Position numbers and translations under genes: made by a program | Origin: Voacanga thouarsii | Taxonomy: Eukaryota; Streptophyta; Magnoliopsida; Gentianales; Apocynaceae | Length of the DNA stretch: 64,000 nucleotides | Assembly: GCA_026120185.1 (NCBI GenBank) | Contig: JANUWF010001217.1 | Location: 372,001 to 436,000 of the forward strand | Direction: 5' to 3' | Notes under the pieces: model-generated | Told to the model about the DNA's origin: nothing | The model's database searches: none | What the model saw: the letters and a program-made list of their open reading frames with translations, nothing else | Shown: positions 1 to 10,990 of the stretch, piece by piece | Position numbering within the stretch: position 1 is the first letter of the stretch | Layout of the letters: each line of letters opens with the position of its first letter

Positions 1-39
1 ATGTTTACTAATGGCTGATGATTGAGATATATATCGATA

Positions 40-70
40 CATACATACATACATATATATATATATATAT
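40..70. repeat. CATA/AT microsatellite
   Basis: A short run of CATA units passes into about nine AT dinucleotides. The rest of 1-230 is purine-rich on the + strand, with no coding signal I can see. Confidence 0.9.
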
Positions 71-230
71 TTGTATGTATGAGGAAGAAGAAGAAGTAGA
101 TGATAGGTGGAGGGACGAAGGAGAAGCAAAAACAAGGAGGAAGGGGAAAAGATGGTACCGGAAAGAGTGAAAAAAAAATAGATTTTTTTTCTTGGCATTT
201 CTTTTTTTTCCCCCTTATTTTCTTGTGATA

Positions 231-2390
231 TTATTATTCCCTAAATTAGGGGAAGAATAGAAATAGTATAAGAAAGATCTTCATTGGATAACATCATTAA
301 ATTATCTTGATCCGCGTACAAGCGCGTGTGAACTTGAAGTTCAAAAGATAATTCATTTGTAAAGTATTGCAAATTAAATGCCAGACGCTTTTGTTGACTT
401 CAGAAGAGTAACAAAATCGCATATTCTAGCTATAAATGCTCCTATTCGAATTGAAGTTCCAATAGAACAAAAGATTATACATATAACTGCTGAGCCAAAA
501 GTATGCCAGAAGCATGACCGACCTCTTGGTTTTAAAGATAAAAATCCTCGAAAGAAGAGAGGATGAAATGATCCAGATGATCATATTAGAAAAGAATGAT
601 AAAGATCAAGAGAAAACTGATGACAAAGAACCAGAAGTTGATGAAAGTAACACTGAAATTTCTATCAATTATATCACTTCCGGTAGAAGTTGAAATCGGA
701 TAGAAACAATTATTGATAATATATTTGCATATAATATATCTCTTGATGTTATACAGGATAATGATGATCCTGAACCAATATCAATTGATGAATGTTGGCA
801 TAGAAAAGATTGGCTACAATAGAAAGATACGATTCAACCGGAGTTAAATGCACCGACACAACGTGAAGTCTTCGGACCTGCAATCTGAACACCAGAAGGT
901 GTAAAACTTGTTGGTTACGAATGGATATTTGTGAGAAAGCGTAATGAAAATCATGAAATCATACGAAATAAAGCACGGTTAGTAGCCTAAGGTTTTTCAC
1001 AAACACCATGTATTGATTATAATAAAACTTATTCTCCTATTGTTGATGCTATTACACTCCGATATCTTATCAATTTGACAGTATATGAAAAGATAGATAT
1101 GCGCCTATTAGATGTTGTCACTGCTTCCTTATATGGAAATTTAGAAAATGATGTTTATATAAAAATTCCCGAAAGATTTTATATGCCTGAAGCATATAAA
1201 CATTATCCTCATGAAAATTACTCCATCAAGTTGCAGAAATCATTATATGGCCTGAAGCAATTTGGGCGTATGTGGTTCAATCGTCTTAGTGAATATTTAT
1301 TGAAAGCGGGATTTAAAAATGACCAGGTATATCCATGTATTTTTATTAAGAAATCTGGTTCTACATTTGTAATATTAGCTATATATGTTGATGATATTAA
1401 TCTTATTGGAACTCCTGAAGAGCTCTAAGAAATAATTGATTCGAAATCAATGATTTTGGTAAAACCAAATTTTGCCTTGGTTTACAAATTGAAGATTTGA
1501 AAAGTGAAATATTTATTCATCAATTAACATATATAGCAAAAGTTCTAAAAAGATTTTACATGGACAAAGTACATCCATTGAGTATTCCAATGATCGTCCG
1601 GTCATTAGATGTGAATAAAGATCCTTTCCGGCCTCAAGAAGATGATGAAGAACTAATTGATCCTGAAATACCATATCTCAGTGCAATTGGTGTATTGATA
1701 TATCTTGCTAACAATACGTGACCTGATATTGCATTTGCTGTTAATTTATTAGTAAGATTTAGTTATTCACCAACATGATGACATTGGAATGGAATTAAAC
1801 AAATCATTTGATATCTCCAAGGTACAATTAATCTTGGATTATTTTATTCAAATAAAACCAACCCAACATTGATAGGTTATGCAGATGCTGGTTAATTATC
1901 TAATCCACATAAAACACGTTCTCAAACGGGCTATCTAATTACATATAGAAATACTGCTATATCATGACATTCTACAAAACAATCTATAACAACTACTTCT
2001 TCAAATCATGCTGAAATTATAGCCATTCATGAAGCAAGTCAAGAATGTGTATGGTTAAGATCAATGATTCACTATATCCTAGAAATTTGTAAATTATCAT
2101 CTATCAGAGATATTTCAACTCCTCTTTATGAAGACAATGCAACTTGCATAACTTAATTACGAGGATGATATATTAAAGGAGATCGGACAAAACATATTTC
2201 ACCAAAATTCTTCTTTACTCATAAACTCTAAAAGAAAGGTGAAATTGATGTGCTACAAATTCAATCATGTGATAATCTCGCAGATATTTTCACGAAAATT
2301 TTATTGACTGTAACATTTGAGAAGTTGAGATATAAAATTGGTATGCGTCGGTTCAAAGATTTAACTGAATCATCTCATCAGGGGGAGTAA
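231..2390 (+). pseudogene. Copia A pol remnant (RT and RNase H)
   Basis: The longest readable piece is 1075-1428, covering the RT segment with MRLLDVVT, KSLYGLKQ and the catalytic YVDD motif near 1386. A second piece at 1497-1721 is the RT thumb/connection. RNase H follows to a stop at 2388-2390, directly after an AGGGGGAG tract. Stops interrupt every domain (for example near 1425, 1720, 1780 and 2155), so no functional protein is possible. Several sites that differ oddly in copies C and D read cleanly here (CCAGAAG, TTGCAGAAA), which makes A a useful outgroup. Confidence 0.9.
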
Positions 2391-2514
2391 TAAATAGACA
2401 TATAGAATAATGTACTCTTTTTCCTTCACTAATTTTTTTTTTCACTGAGTTTTTATCTAGTAAGGTTTTAACGATGCATATTCTTTATGTAATGGATGGA
2501 CATCCAAGGGGGAA

Positions 2515-2859
2515 TGTTATGAATATATTAGTGGAAGTTTCACTAATTATGGATTTATGTGAACTATTAGGGAATTAGTGGAAGCTCCGCTAATTATAAA
2601 TTTTTATGGATGTCCACCATTTAGTGGAGACACCACTAATTAAGATTAGTGGAAGATGATGTATTCAATTAATTAAGAGCTTTATAAATAAAGTTATTCT
2701 CTAAATTTGTAATACACCATCATTTTGTGAAAGAATTGTGAGAAAATTGTAAGAAAAAGAAAGAGAGAAGTTTGAAGAAATTCTTGTGCAAAAATAGTTA
2801 GATTCTTTTTAGTGGGTAGTGTGTAGATTTTATTCTAACACTACCTAAATTTTATAACA
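2515..2859 (+). repeat. Copia A 3' LTR
   Basis: A 345-bp LTR that starts TGTTATGAAT after a purine tract (CAAGGGGGAA) and ends TTTTATAACA. It aligns over its length with the LTRs of B, C, D and E and keeps the TTAGTGG/CCACTAA inverted boxes in altered form. Confidence 0.88.
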
Positions 2860-3262
2860 TTGGGAGGATATTGTTCATTTTTCAGTTGGTTTGAGTTAAC
2901 GTGTCAACATGAAGTACACTTGGCAAGAATTATTCATGCAGCCATTTCATTGCTTGGTTTTCGGTACACTTCCCACCCAAGACCAAACACCCATCACGCC
3001 CTCCTCTTCCCTTTGCCCTCGCCCTTTTCTTCCGTTTCCACTCTCCTTCGTGCTTCTATTCCTTGGTTTGTTCTTAATCATCTTCTTCTCTGATCTCACA
3101 ATCTTGCTCTGATGGACCCATTTTATTTGGTGAGTTTTTTTTTTAATGGTTTCTTGATTACTTTTGAGGAGTTTTAATTTTGTAAATTAATTCTTATGAT
3201 TGTTTCCGTACCAATATACAAATCCCAATGCGTGCATTTCCATATCAAAGATATATATATAT
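2860..3262. other. Spacer between copia A and B, possibly a 5' UTR
   Basis: A pyrimidine-rich stretch (about 2990-3100) like a plant 5' UTR leads to ATGGACCCATTTTATTTG at 3112, which is followed at once by GTGAGT, a perfect splice donor. This could be the first exon (about six codons) of a gene whose remainder was displaced by element B. No downstream exon was found, so this is inference only. An AT run (3251-3262) abuts element B. Confidence 0.25.
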
Positions 3263-3614
3263 TGTTATAAAATTAGGGTAGTGTTAGAATAAAATCTTCA
3301 CACTACACACTAATAAAACTCTAACTATTTTGCACAAGAATTTCTCTCTTTCTTTTCTCTCACAATTTTCTCTAATCTTTCTTTCACTAATATTTCTTTC
3401 ACAAAATAATGGTGTGTTACAAGCTTAGAGAATAGCTCTATTTATAGAGCTCTAATTAGTGGATTACATCATGGCATACATCATCTTCCACTAATCTTAA
3501 TTAGTGGTGTCTCCACTAAATGGTGGACATCCATAAAAATCTTCTAATAATTCACATAAATCCATAATTAGTGGAGCCTCCACTAATTCATAAAGATTCC
3601 AATAATTCATAATA
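3263..3614 (-). repeat. Copia B 3' LTR
   Basis: A 352-bp LTR bounded by TGTTATAAAA on the + strand left edge (the LTR end) and a mutated start (TATTAT instead of TGTTAT) at 3614, next to the purine tract CTCCCCCTTGG. Confidence 0.9.
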
Positions 3615-3739
3615 CTCCCCCTTGGATGTCCATCCATTACATAAAGAATATGCCTCGTTAAAACCTTACTAGATAAAAACTCAAGTGGGAAAAAAATCTA
3701 GTGAAGGAAAAAGAGTACACTATTCTATATGTCCATTTA

Positions 3740-6700
3740 TTACTCCCCCTGATGAGATAATTCCTTTAAATCTTTAAACCGACGCATACCGATTTTATAT
3801 CTTAACTTTTCAAATGTTGCAGTCGGTAAAGTCTTCGTGAAAATATCTGCGAGGTTATCACATGACCGAATTTGTAGCACATCAATTTCACCTTTCTTCT
3901 GGAGTTCATGAGTAAAGAAGAATTTTGGTGAAATATGTTTTGTCCGATCTCCTTTAATATATCCTCCTCGTAATTGAGCTATGCAAGCTGCATTGTCTTC
4001 ATAAAGAGGAGTTGGAATACCTTTGATTGATGATAATCCACAACTTTCTCGGATATAATGAATCATGGATCTTAGCCATACACATTCTCGACTTGCTTCA
4101 TGAATGGCTATAATTTCAAGCATGATTTGAAGAAGTAGTCTGCTATAGATTGTTTCGTAGAACACCATGATATAGCAAGTATTTCCACATGTAAATAGAT
4201 AGCCCGTTTGAGAACGTGCTTTATGTGGATTAGATAAATAACCAACGATCTCGCATAACCTATCAATGTTGGACTGGTTTTATTTGAATAAAATAATCCG
4301 AGATCAATTGTACCTTGGAGATATCGAAGGACTTGTTTAATTCCATTCCAATGTCGTCGTGTTGGTGAAGAACTAAATCTTGCTAATAAATTGACAAAGA
4401 AAAGCAATATCGAGTCGTGTATTATTAGCAAGATACATCAATGCACCAATTGCACTGAGATATGGTACTTCATGACCAATGAGTTCTTCATCATTTTCTT
4501 GAGGTCGGAAAGGATCTTTATCCACATTTAATGATCGCACGATCATTGGAATACTCAATGGATGTGCTTTGTCCATGTAAAATCTTTTTAGCACTTTTGC
4601 TGTATATGTTGATTGATGAATAAATGTTCCACTCTCCAAATGTTCAATTTGTAAACCAAGGCAAAATTTGATTTTACCAAAATCCTTGATTTCGAATTCT
4701 CTTTTTAAATAATCAATTGTTTCTTGGAGCTCTTCAGGAGTTCCAATAAGATTAATATTATCAACATATATAGCTAATATCACAAATTTAGAACCAGATT
4801 TCTTAATAAAAACGCATGGACATACCTGGTCATTTTTAAATCCCACTTTCAATAAATATTCACTAAGACGTGTAAACCACATGCGCCTGCATTGCTTCAG
4901 GCCATATAATGATTTCGCAACTTGATGGAGTAATTTTCACGAGGATAATGTTTATATGCTTCGGGCATATGAAATCCTTCGAGGATTTTCATGTAAACAT
5001 CATTTTCTAAATTTCCATACAAGTAAGCGAGTGACAACATCTAATAGGCGCATATCTATCTTTTCATGTACTTGCCAAACCGATAAGATATCGGAGTGTA
5101 ATAGCATCAACAATAGGAGAATAAGTTTCATCATAATCAATACCTGGTCTTTGTGAAAAACCTTGGGCTACTAATCGCGCTTTATATCGAACGATTTCAC
5201 TCTTTTCATTGCGCTTTCGCACAAATATCCATTTGTAGCCAACAGGTTTTATACCTTCGGTGTTCGGACTGCAGTCCGAAGACTTCACGTTTTGCCGGTG
5301 CATTTAACTCCGATTGAATCGCATCTTTCCATTGCGACCAATCTTTTCTATGCCGACATTTATCAATCGATATTGGTTCAGGATCATCATTATCCTGTGT
5401 AACATCAAGAGATATATTGTATGCAAATATATTATCAATAACAGTTTCTATCCGATTCTAACTTCTACCGGAAGTGGTATAATTGATAGAAATTTCAGTG
5501 TTACGTTCATCAACTTCGGTTCTTTGTCATCAGTTCTCTCTTGGTCTTTATCATTCTTTTCTTCAATATGATCTTCCGGATCATTTAATCCTCTTTTCTT
5601 TCGAGAATTTTTATCTTTAGAACCAAGAGGTCGACCACGCTTCGGCGTGTTTTTGACTCAGCGACTATAGGTATAATATTTTGTTCTACTGGAACTTCAA
5701 TTCGAATAGGAGCATTTATAGTCGGAATATGCGATTTTGTAACTCTTTTGGAGTCAACAAAAGCGTCTAGCATTTGATTTACAATGCTTTGCAAATGAAT
5801 TATCTTTTGAACTTCAAGTTCACATGCGCTTGTGCGCGGATCAAGATAATTTAATGATGTTGTCCAAGCAAGATCCTTTTTATCTTGTTTTGGTTCTCCC
5901 CTAATTTAGGGAATAATGATTCATCAAAATGACAATCAGCAAATCTTGCTTTGAATACATCTCCGTCGGGAGTTCAACATACCCGATAATAGAGGGAGAA
6001 TCATATCCAACGTATATCCCCTTTCTTCTTTGAGGACCCATCTTTGTACGTTGGTTTGGTGCAATTGGAATATATACAAGACACCCAAAAATTCTTAAAT
6101 GAGCAATATTTGGTTCGACCCAAAAGCCAATTGCAAAGGAGAGAATTTATGATAACTAGCTGGTCTTATACGTACAAGTGTTGCAAGCATGTAGAATAGC
6201 ATGTCCCCAGGCAGATGTTGAGAGATTTGTTTTCATTAATAATGGTCTAGCAATTAATTGTAATCGTTTAATCAAAGATTCAGCAAGACCATTCTGTGTG
6301 TGAACATGAGCTACAGGATGTTCAACATTAATCCCAATTGACATGCAATATGCATCAAAAGCATGTGATGAAAATTCACCAGCATTATCCAAACGGATAT
6401 TTTTAATGTGATGGTCCGGAAATTGTGCTCGTAATTTAATTATTTGAGCAAGTAATCTCGCAAACGCCAGGTTGCGAGTAGATAATAAACATACATGTGA
6501 CCATCGGGATGATGCATCAATTAAGACCATAAAATATTTGAACGGTCCACATGGTGGATCAATAGGTCCACAAATATCTCCGTGAATCCGTTCGAGAAAT
6601 GTTGGACTTTCAACTCCTACTTTTACTGGTGATGGTTTAACAATTAATTTTCTTAGGGAACATGCAGTACATGCGAATTTTTCTGATGTTAATATCTTTT

Positions 6701-8380
6701 TATTTTTTAAAGGATGACCATGTGTATTCTCAATGATTCTTCTCATCATGGTAGATCCCGGATGACCCAACCGATCATGCCAAATGCTAAAAGTAATAGG
6801 ATCAGTAAACTTCTGGTTTACTAGATGATGAATTTCAATTGTACGTATTTTTACAAAATATAGACCAGTAGAAAAAGACGGCAGTTTTTCTAATACCGAT
6901 TTCTTACCCAAATGCATTTGAATAATAAAAAGATGCTCAATCCCATTTTCCTCATTTGTTTCAACATGATACCCATTTCTGCGGATATCTTTAAAACTCA
7001 ATAAATTTCTTCTGGATTTTGAGGAAAATAGTGCCTTATCAATAATAATTGTTGTTCCTTTAGGCAACAATATACTAGCTCTTCCGGAGCCATCAATTAC
7101 ATTTGCACTACCGTTTAAAGTATAAATATTTATTTCTCCCATTTTGAGATCAGAAAAATATTTCTCATTTTTTAGTATAGTGTGTGTAGTTCCACTATCA
7201 ATAATGCATACATCATCATTAATAACAGCCATCTGAACACAAATATATATATGTAAACGTAAATATTATTAGAATAGAATGAAAATGAAAATACAAAAAT
7301 ATCAGGGTGAGGCTTTAGTTCTTTTGGACACTGCCATCACCAATTAAATGGTCTATCCTACCGTCCGGGTGTTCAAAAAATCCGATACATCCATATGGGT
7401 AATATTGATATTAAGATCTTCGGGATCACTATCGTCATCCTCAGCATTATTTATTGGATGTTGAGAAAAATTTGCTTCCACATTTTTATTTTTCAATGAA
7501 GCTTGATACAATTCAACTAAATGCTTAGCCGTACTGACAGTTTCAGTGACCAATGACCTTTCATGCCACATCTATAACATATATCCTCATTTCTTCAATT
7601 TCTTTTTCTTTTCCCTTTTGATCTTTTCTGTTCCACTTTAGGTGGCCAGTATTTCTCACAGTTTGATTATAATTGTGATAAGGGAAATATCGAGCGTGTC
7701 TACGACCATAACCACGACCACGGTCATGGCCATGGCCACGACCACGACTATAACGATGGCTTCTGCTGGAGCCAACAACATTCACTTCGAGAGTCTTGTA
7801 GAGCCGGTTGATCCGGCTTCATGATTTCTCAATAATAACTCATTATTTTTCTCTCGCAATGAGGAGGGCGATAATTAAATCTGTAAATTTTGTATACCCC
7901 TTTTCTCGATATTGTTGCTTGCAGGACAATATTCGAGGCATGAAAGGTGGAGAATGTCTTCTCCAACATATCTTCATCGATCACTTTTTCTCCGCATAAT
8001 TTTAATTGAGATGTAATTTTATACATTGCGGAGCTATATTCATTCACGGTTTTAAAATCTTGCAACCTCGGGTGCAACCATTCATACCGTGCAAGTAGGT
8101 AGTACGACCATCTTCAGGTGGTCAAATCTTTCTTTTAAATTTACCCATAGGCCATATGGATCTTTTTCGATAAGATATTCCATTTTCAAATTTTCATCGA
8201 GATGACGACGAATGAAAATCAAATCTTTAGCCTTGTGTTGTGCAGATGCACTATTATTTGCTTGAATAGTTTCACTAAGGCCTTCGAGCATTTAGATGCA
8301 TTTCGCATCGAGAACCCATGACATATAATTTTTTCGTAAATATCAAGGGTTACAAATTCGAGTTTCGCGATGTTAGCCAT
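3740..8380 (-). pseudogene. Copia B gag-pol, frameshifted
   Basis: A single gag-pol frame would run from ATG at 8380 to TAA at 3740-3742. Pieces in order: gag (8291-7829), an RGRG-rich nucleic-acid-binding stretch and zinc knuckle (7785-7561), aspartic protease with CIIDSGTTHT (from 7232), integrase with zinc-binding HHCC and DDE residues (D in GDICGPI, D in RLDNAGEF, E in NGLAESLIK; 6800-6250), RT (5303-4373) and RNase H (4260-3740). The 358-residue protease-integrase piece at 7232-6156 is open. The RT motif reads YVDN instead of YVDD (about 4760-4770), which would remove a catalytic aspartate. Frameshifts occur near 8080, 7560, 6156, 5064 and 4373; several sit at CAG/CTG positions discussed in the findings. 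Confidence 0.9.
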
Positions 8381-8464
8381 AGAGATCAATAAATGCGTAC
8401 TGTCTTCCGACTTTGGTAACTGCAGAAACTCGTGCTTAGTCTTCGGCTTTTGTACCGGTAGAGA

Positions 8465-8479
8465 CTCGTGCTGATAACG
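8465..8479 (-). other. Copia B primer-binding site
   Basis: On the - strand, CGTTATCAGCACGAG immediately follows the LTR end with no spacer. It resembles the complement of a tRNA-Ile anticodon arm rather than a tRNA 3' end. Confidence 0.65.
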
Positions 8480-8736
8480 TGTTATAAAATTAGGGTAGTG
8501 TTAGAATAAAATCTTCACACTACACACTAATAAAACTCTAACTATTTTGCACAAGAATTTCTCTCTTTCTTTTCTCTCACAATTTTCTCTAACCTTTCTT
8601 TCACTAATCTTTCTTTCACAAAATAATGGTGTGTTACAAGCTTAGAGAATAACTCTATTTATAGAGCTCTAATTAGTGGATTACATCATGGCATACATCA
8701 TCTTCCACTAATCTTAATTAGCGGTGTCTCCACTAA
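8480..8736 (-). repeat. Copia B 5' LTR, truncated
   Basis: Only 257 bp remain. The alignment to other LTRs breaks after the CTCCACTAA box at 8736, losing the outer U3 end. The break joins a 90-bp linker with an A16 run that leads into the patatin-like fragment. Confidence 0.88.
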
Positions 8737-8825
8737 CCTTCATTTTGGGTGCTTACAATTAGGGATTTAACCAAAAAAAAAAAAAAAATTGGAATCCTTC
8801 ACTTTGTTGGTGAAGGTTGTTGCTC
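8737..8825. other. Linker with A-run and short hairpin
   Basis: It contains a run of about 16 A (8773-8788) and a small inverted repeat (CCTTCAC / GTGAAGG, 8798-8818). It lies exactly between two breakpoints, that of the copia B LTR and that of the lipase fragment. Confidence 0.5.
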
Positions 8826-9274
8826 CCAGACCACCTCCGGCTGCATGGGGTCCTCCACCACCGTGGCAATCCTCTCTTTACTCCTCGATCTCCACCATGT
8901 CGCCACCTGATCATTCTCCGACAACAATTTCACTCCAGGCCCCAACCCGTTATCACTCTCGCCCCTCTCAGCCTCTTTAATCAACCGGTTCGCTCTCGGC
9001 GAGAAATTCGCGAGGCTATTCCCAGAAACAACTCCCCCGTTGCAATCGCAAATGATCTCTTTTCAGGCGTAGACGGCGTCGTTGCTGATTGTTCTTGTTG
9101 TCCTTCTCCAGCGGTGGCAGGTGATTGGTGGTTGTTCTGTCGGGCAGCTTTAGTGGAGAAACTAAGGCTCCTAACAGGCAGAGGGACGAGAGCAGGGGTA
9201 GCAGTAGCAGGACGTAGAGGACAATGATGAGGATTGGAGAGGAAGAGGGAGAAGAGGGAGGGGAGGGAGGCCAT
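8826..9274 (-). pseudogene. Patatin-like phospholipase, N-terminal fragment
   Basis: Starting at ATG 9274, the - strand encodes a serine/proline-rich presequence of transit-peptide type (MASLPSLFSLFLSNPHH), then SFAIATGELFLGIASR. In a second frame it continues with NRLIKEAERG and TVVEDPMQPEVVWEQ. From memory this matches the N-terminus of the plant patatin-like acyl hydrolase family (Arabidopsis At1g33270 type), upstream of the catalytic GxSxG domain. The frames change between about 9015 and 8985, and homology stops after VVWEQ near 8826, so the whole lipase domain is missing. It is a broken fragment, not a working gene. The + strand reading frames here are shadows. Confidence 0.5.
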
Positions 9275-9330
9275 GAACAGGGAGGAGGTGGGAGAGGTGG
9301 AAGGTGAAAGCTTTTGGAGCCCTGCATCTT

Positions 9331-10552
9331 CTTTATGTTAAAAAGGTGAGGAATTCACATGATTTTTAATTACTGCTTTCTAATTGCATGCCTCTTTTAG
9401 CTATTTTGATGAAATGGATTTTGAACTGGGTTTTGTTTACTGGATTTTGCTCATTGGATTATTGGGTTGTTTTAGAAGGTTTTCTGTGTTTATTGGGATT
9501 TAACTCAAAGTTTAAGAAAGTTGCTAGATTTTTTATGTGTTGATGATATCAATGCAGGATATGAAATGTTGATGTTGTTGGAGGGAGGTGAAATGATGGA
9601 GCATTGGAGCTTTGTCAATTTCTGACTGTTTATATTTGAGGCTGCATGTGATTGGAAAAAAAGATCTGAGGCTTCGGTATGTACATTGCAATCTAAGAAG
9701 GGGATGTTGTATGATTAGGTAAAAATCAAAGATTTTGTTCATTTCTTTCATTCATATATATATTTTTTCTTCTTCTATCTGTGATTTTCTTGGAGGTCAT
9801 GGATGTATCCTCTCTGTGGTTAATTTCTTGCCAATGGATTTTGGCATTTCTTGAAGTAATAAATTCAAGTTTTGCTGTATTTCCACCTTTTTTCGGTTTT
9901 CTTGAAAGATATGTATATATGGGCCTTGTTTGGTTTATTAATAGGTTCTTATTGTTGTGTTTTACCTTTTCAATCAAGAACAAAAATTCAAACTTTGCAA
10001 ACATTTCTTTTGCATTCTCAAATAGTGTATACGCTTGTTTGACTAGATTCTTGTGATTTTTGTTGAGAAGTCGTCTAATGTTCTATCAATGTTTTCCAAC
10101 TCCTTAATGGTAGAGATGATGTTTTATTAGGCTTTTATAGAATAAGATCCATATACTTTTGATGTAAGAAACTTTTTTTCCCACATAATTATAATTGCCA
10201 AAAAGAACTAATATACAACTGGTAACATTCTTAGAAGCCACGCCATGTAAATTGCATTCTTGTAGTCAAGGATTTGTACAGAAAGACCAAAAATGAATAT
10301 TCTACAATTTCACTTGCTATTGCATTGGTGGGGAACTTTGTGAATCAAAATATATTTATTATGAGAAACGGAGTTGGAGTTGGTTAATTAAGTGAATATG
10401 GATTTATTGGAAAGTTTGGAGAGTGGTAAATGTTGACATGTCTAAGTTCCATGCCAAGGAGTAAAGACCTTTTGTTTAGTAGAGACAGAATGATGTGATC
10501 ATGCAAAGATGAAGCATTCTAATTATGGTGTCGGCTTCTTCACATCCAGCTA
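9331..10552. other. No gene seen
   Basis: AT-rich non-coding sequence. Open frames at 9726-10056 on both strands lack any motif or biased composition and are probably chance. Confidence 0.6.
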
Positions 10553-10990
10553 TCAAAACTGGGCCTTGGATATGCGGGACTCTCTGGAATCTATAATGCT
10601 TGTCTCTCTCATGAAGAGGGTTGTTCGATAATTAAGGAAGTATTCAATAGAGGAATCACTTTCTTTGACACTGCAGAGCTATATGGAGATAAGGATAATG
10701 ACATCATGCTTGGAAAGGCAAGTAAAGTCAAGCTAGAAGTTCAGTCGCTTATTGGAATTCCTATGATTGCAATAAATAAATAAAGGGAATGATAAAAACC
10801 ATGGATATATGTAAACTCTGTTTCTACTCTACACGTTTTGTTGTAATGAAGGAACATGAAAGAAGTCACATTTCATTCCGTTACTTTTGCTGTATTTTCA
10901 GGTTCCGAAGAACCTTCCCAGAGAAAAAGTTCAATCAACAGCAAAATTTGGTTTTGTTATGCAGGAAGAAGATCAAGTGACTATCAAGGG
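10553..10990 (+). pseudogene. Aldo/keto reductase fragment (perakine-reductase-like)
   Basis: Exon 10553-10717 reads SKLGLGYAGLSGIYNACLSH and ends with ITFFDTAELYG plus IMLGK. Exon 10902 onward reads VPKNLPREKVQSTAKFGFVM and QVTIKG. These are the N-terminal third of plant NADP-dependent aldo/keto reductases of the auxin-induced/perakine reductase type. The catalytic Asp and Tyr (DTAELY) and the Lys (TAKFG) are present; the later His is missing. The exons join in phase 0 through an intron that starts GC rather than GT (AAG|GCAAGT ... TTTTCAG). After TIKG (about 10988) the frame stays open but no longer resembles the family. No 5' start exon was found. The rest of the gene is absent from the window. 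Confidence 0.72.

Larger units (their letters stand above)
231..2859 (+). mobile_element. Copia element A, 5'-truncated remnant
   Basis: Homology to the other copia copies in this window starts abruptly near 231, at the segment that follows the integrase core, and runs through reverse transcriptase and RNase H to a complete 3' LTR. The 5' LTR, gag, protease and integrase core are missing. The left flank is unrelated purine-rich DNA, so the truncation is a deletion or rearrangement. Many in-frame stops and A/T-rich changes show it is old. The matching 5' end is absent, so no target duplication can be tested. Confidence 0.9.
3263..8736 (-). mobile_element. Copia element B, nearly full length, 5' LTR truncated
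   Basis: Reading on the - strand: partial 5' LTR (8736-8480), primer-binding site (8479-8465), gag-pol (8380-3740), purine tract, and complete 3' LTR (3614-3263). The 5' LTR stops inside its U3 region, about 95 bp short of the expected end, where unrelated sequence begins. Target duplications cannot be tested. The element faces away from copia A, 400 bp to its left. Confidence 0.92.

Noticed and set aside
8789..9227. Open + strand frames of up to 136 codons
   Set aside because: They lie antisense to the lipase fragment, whose - strand reading has family motifs (ATGELFLGIASR, PEVVWEQ). The + frames are GC-rich shadows.
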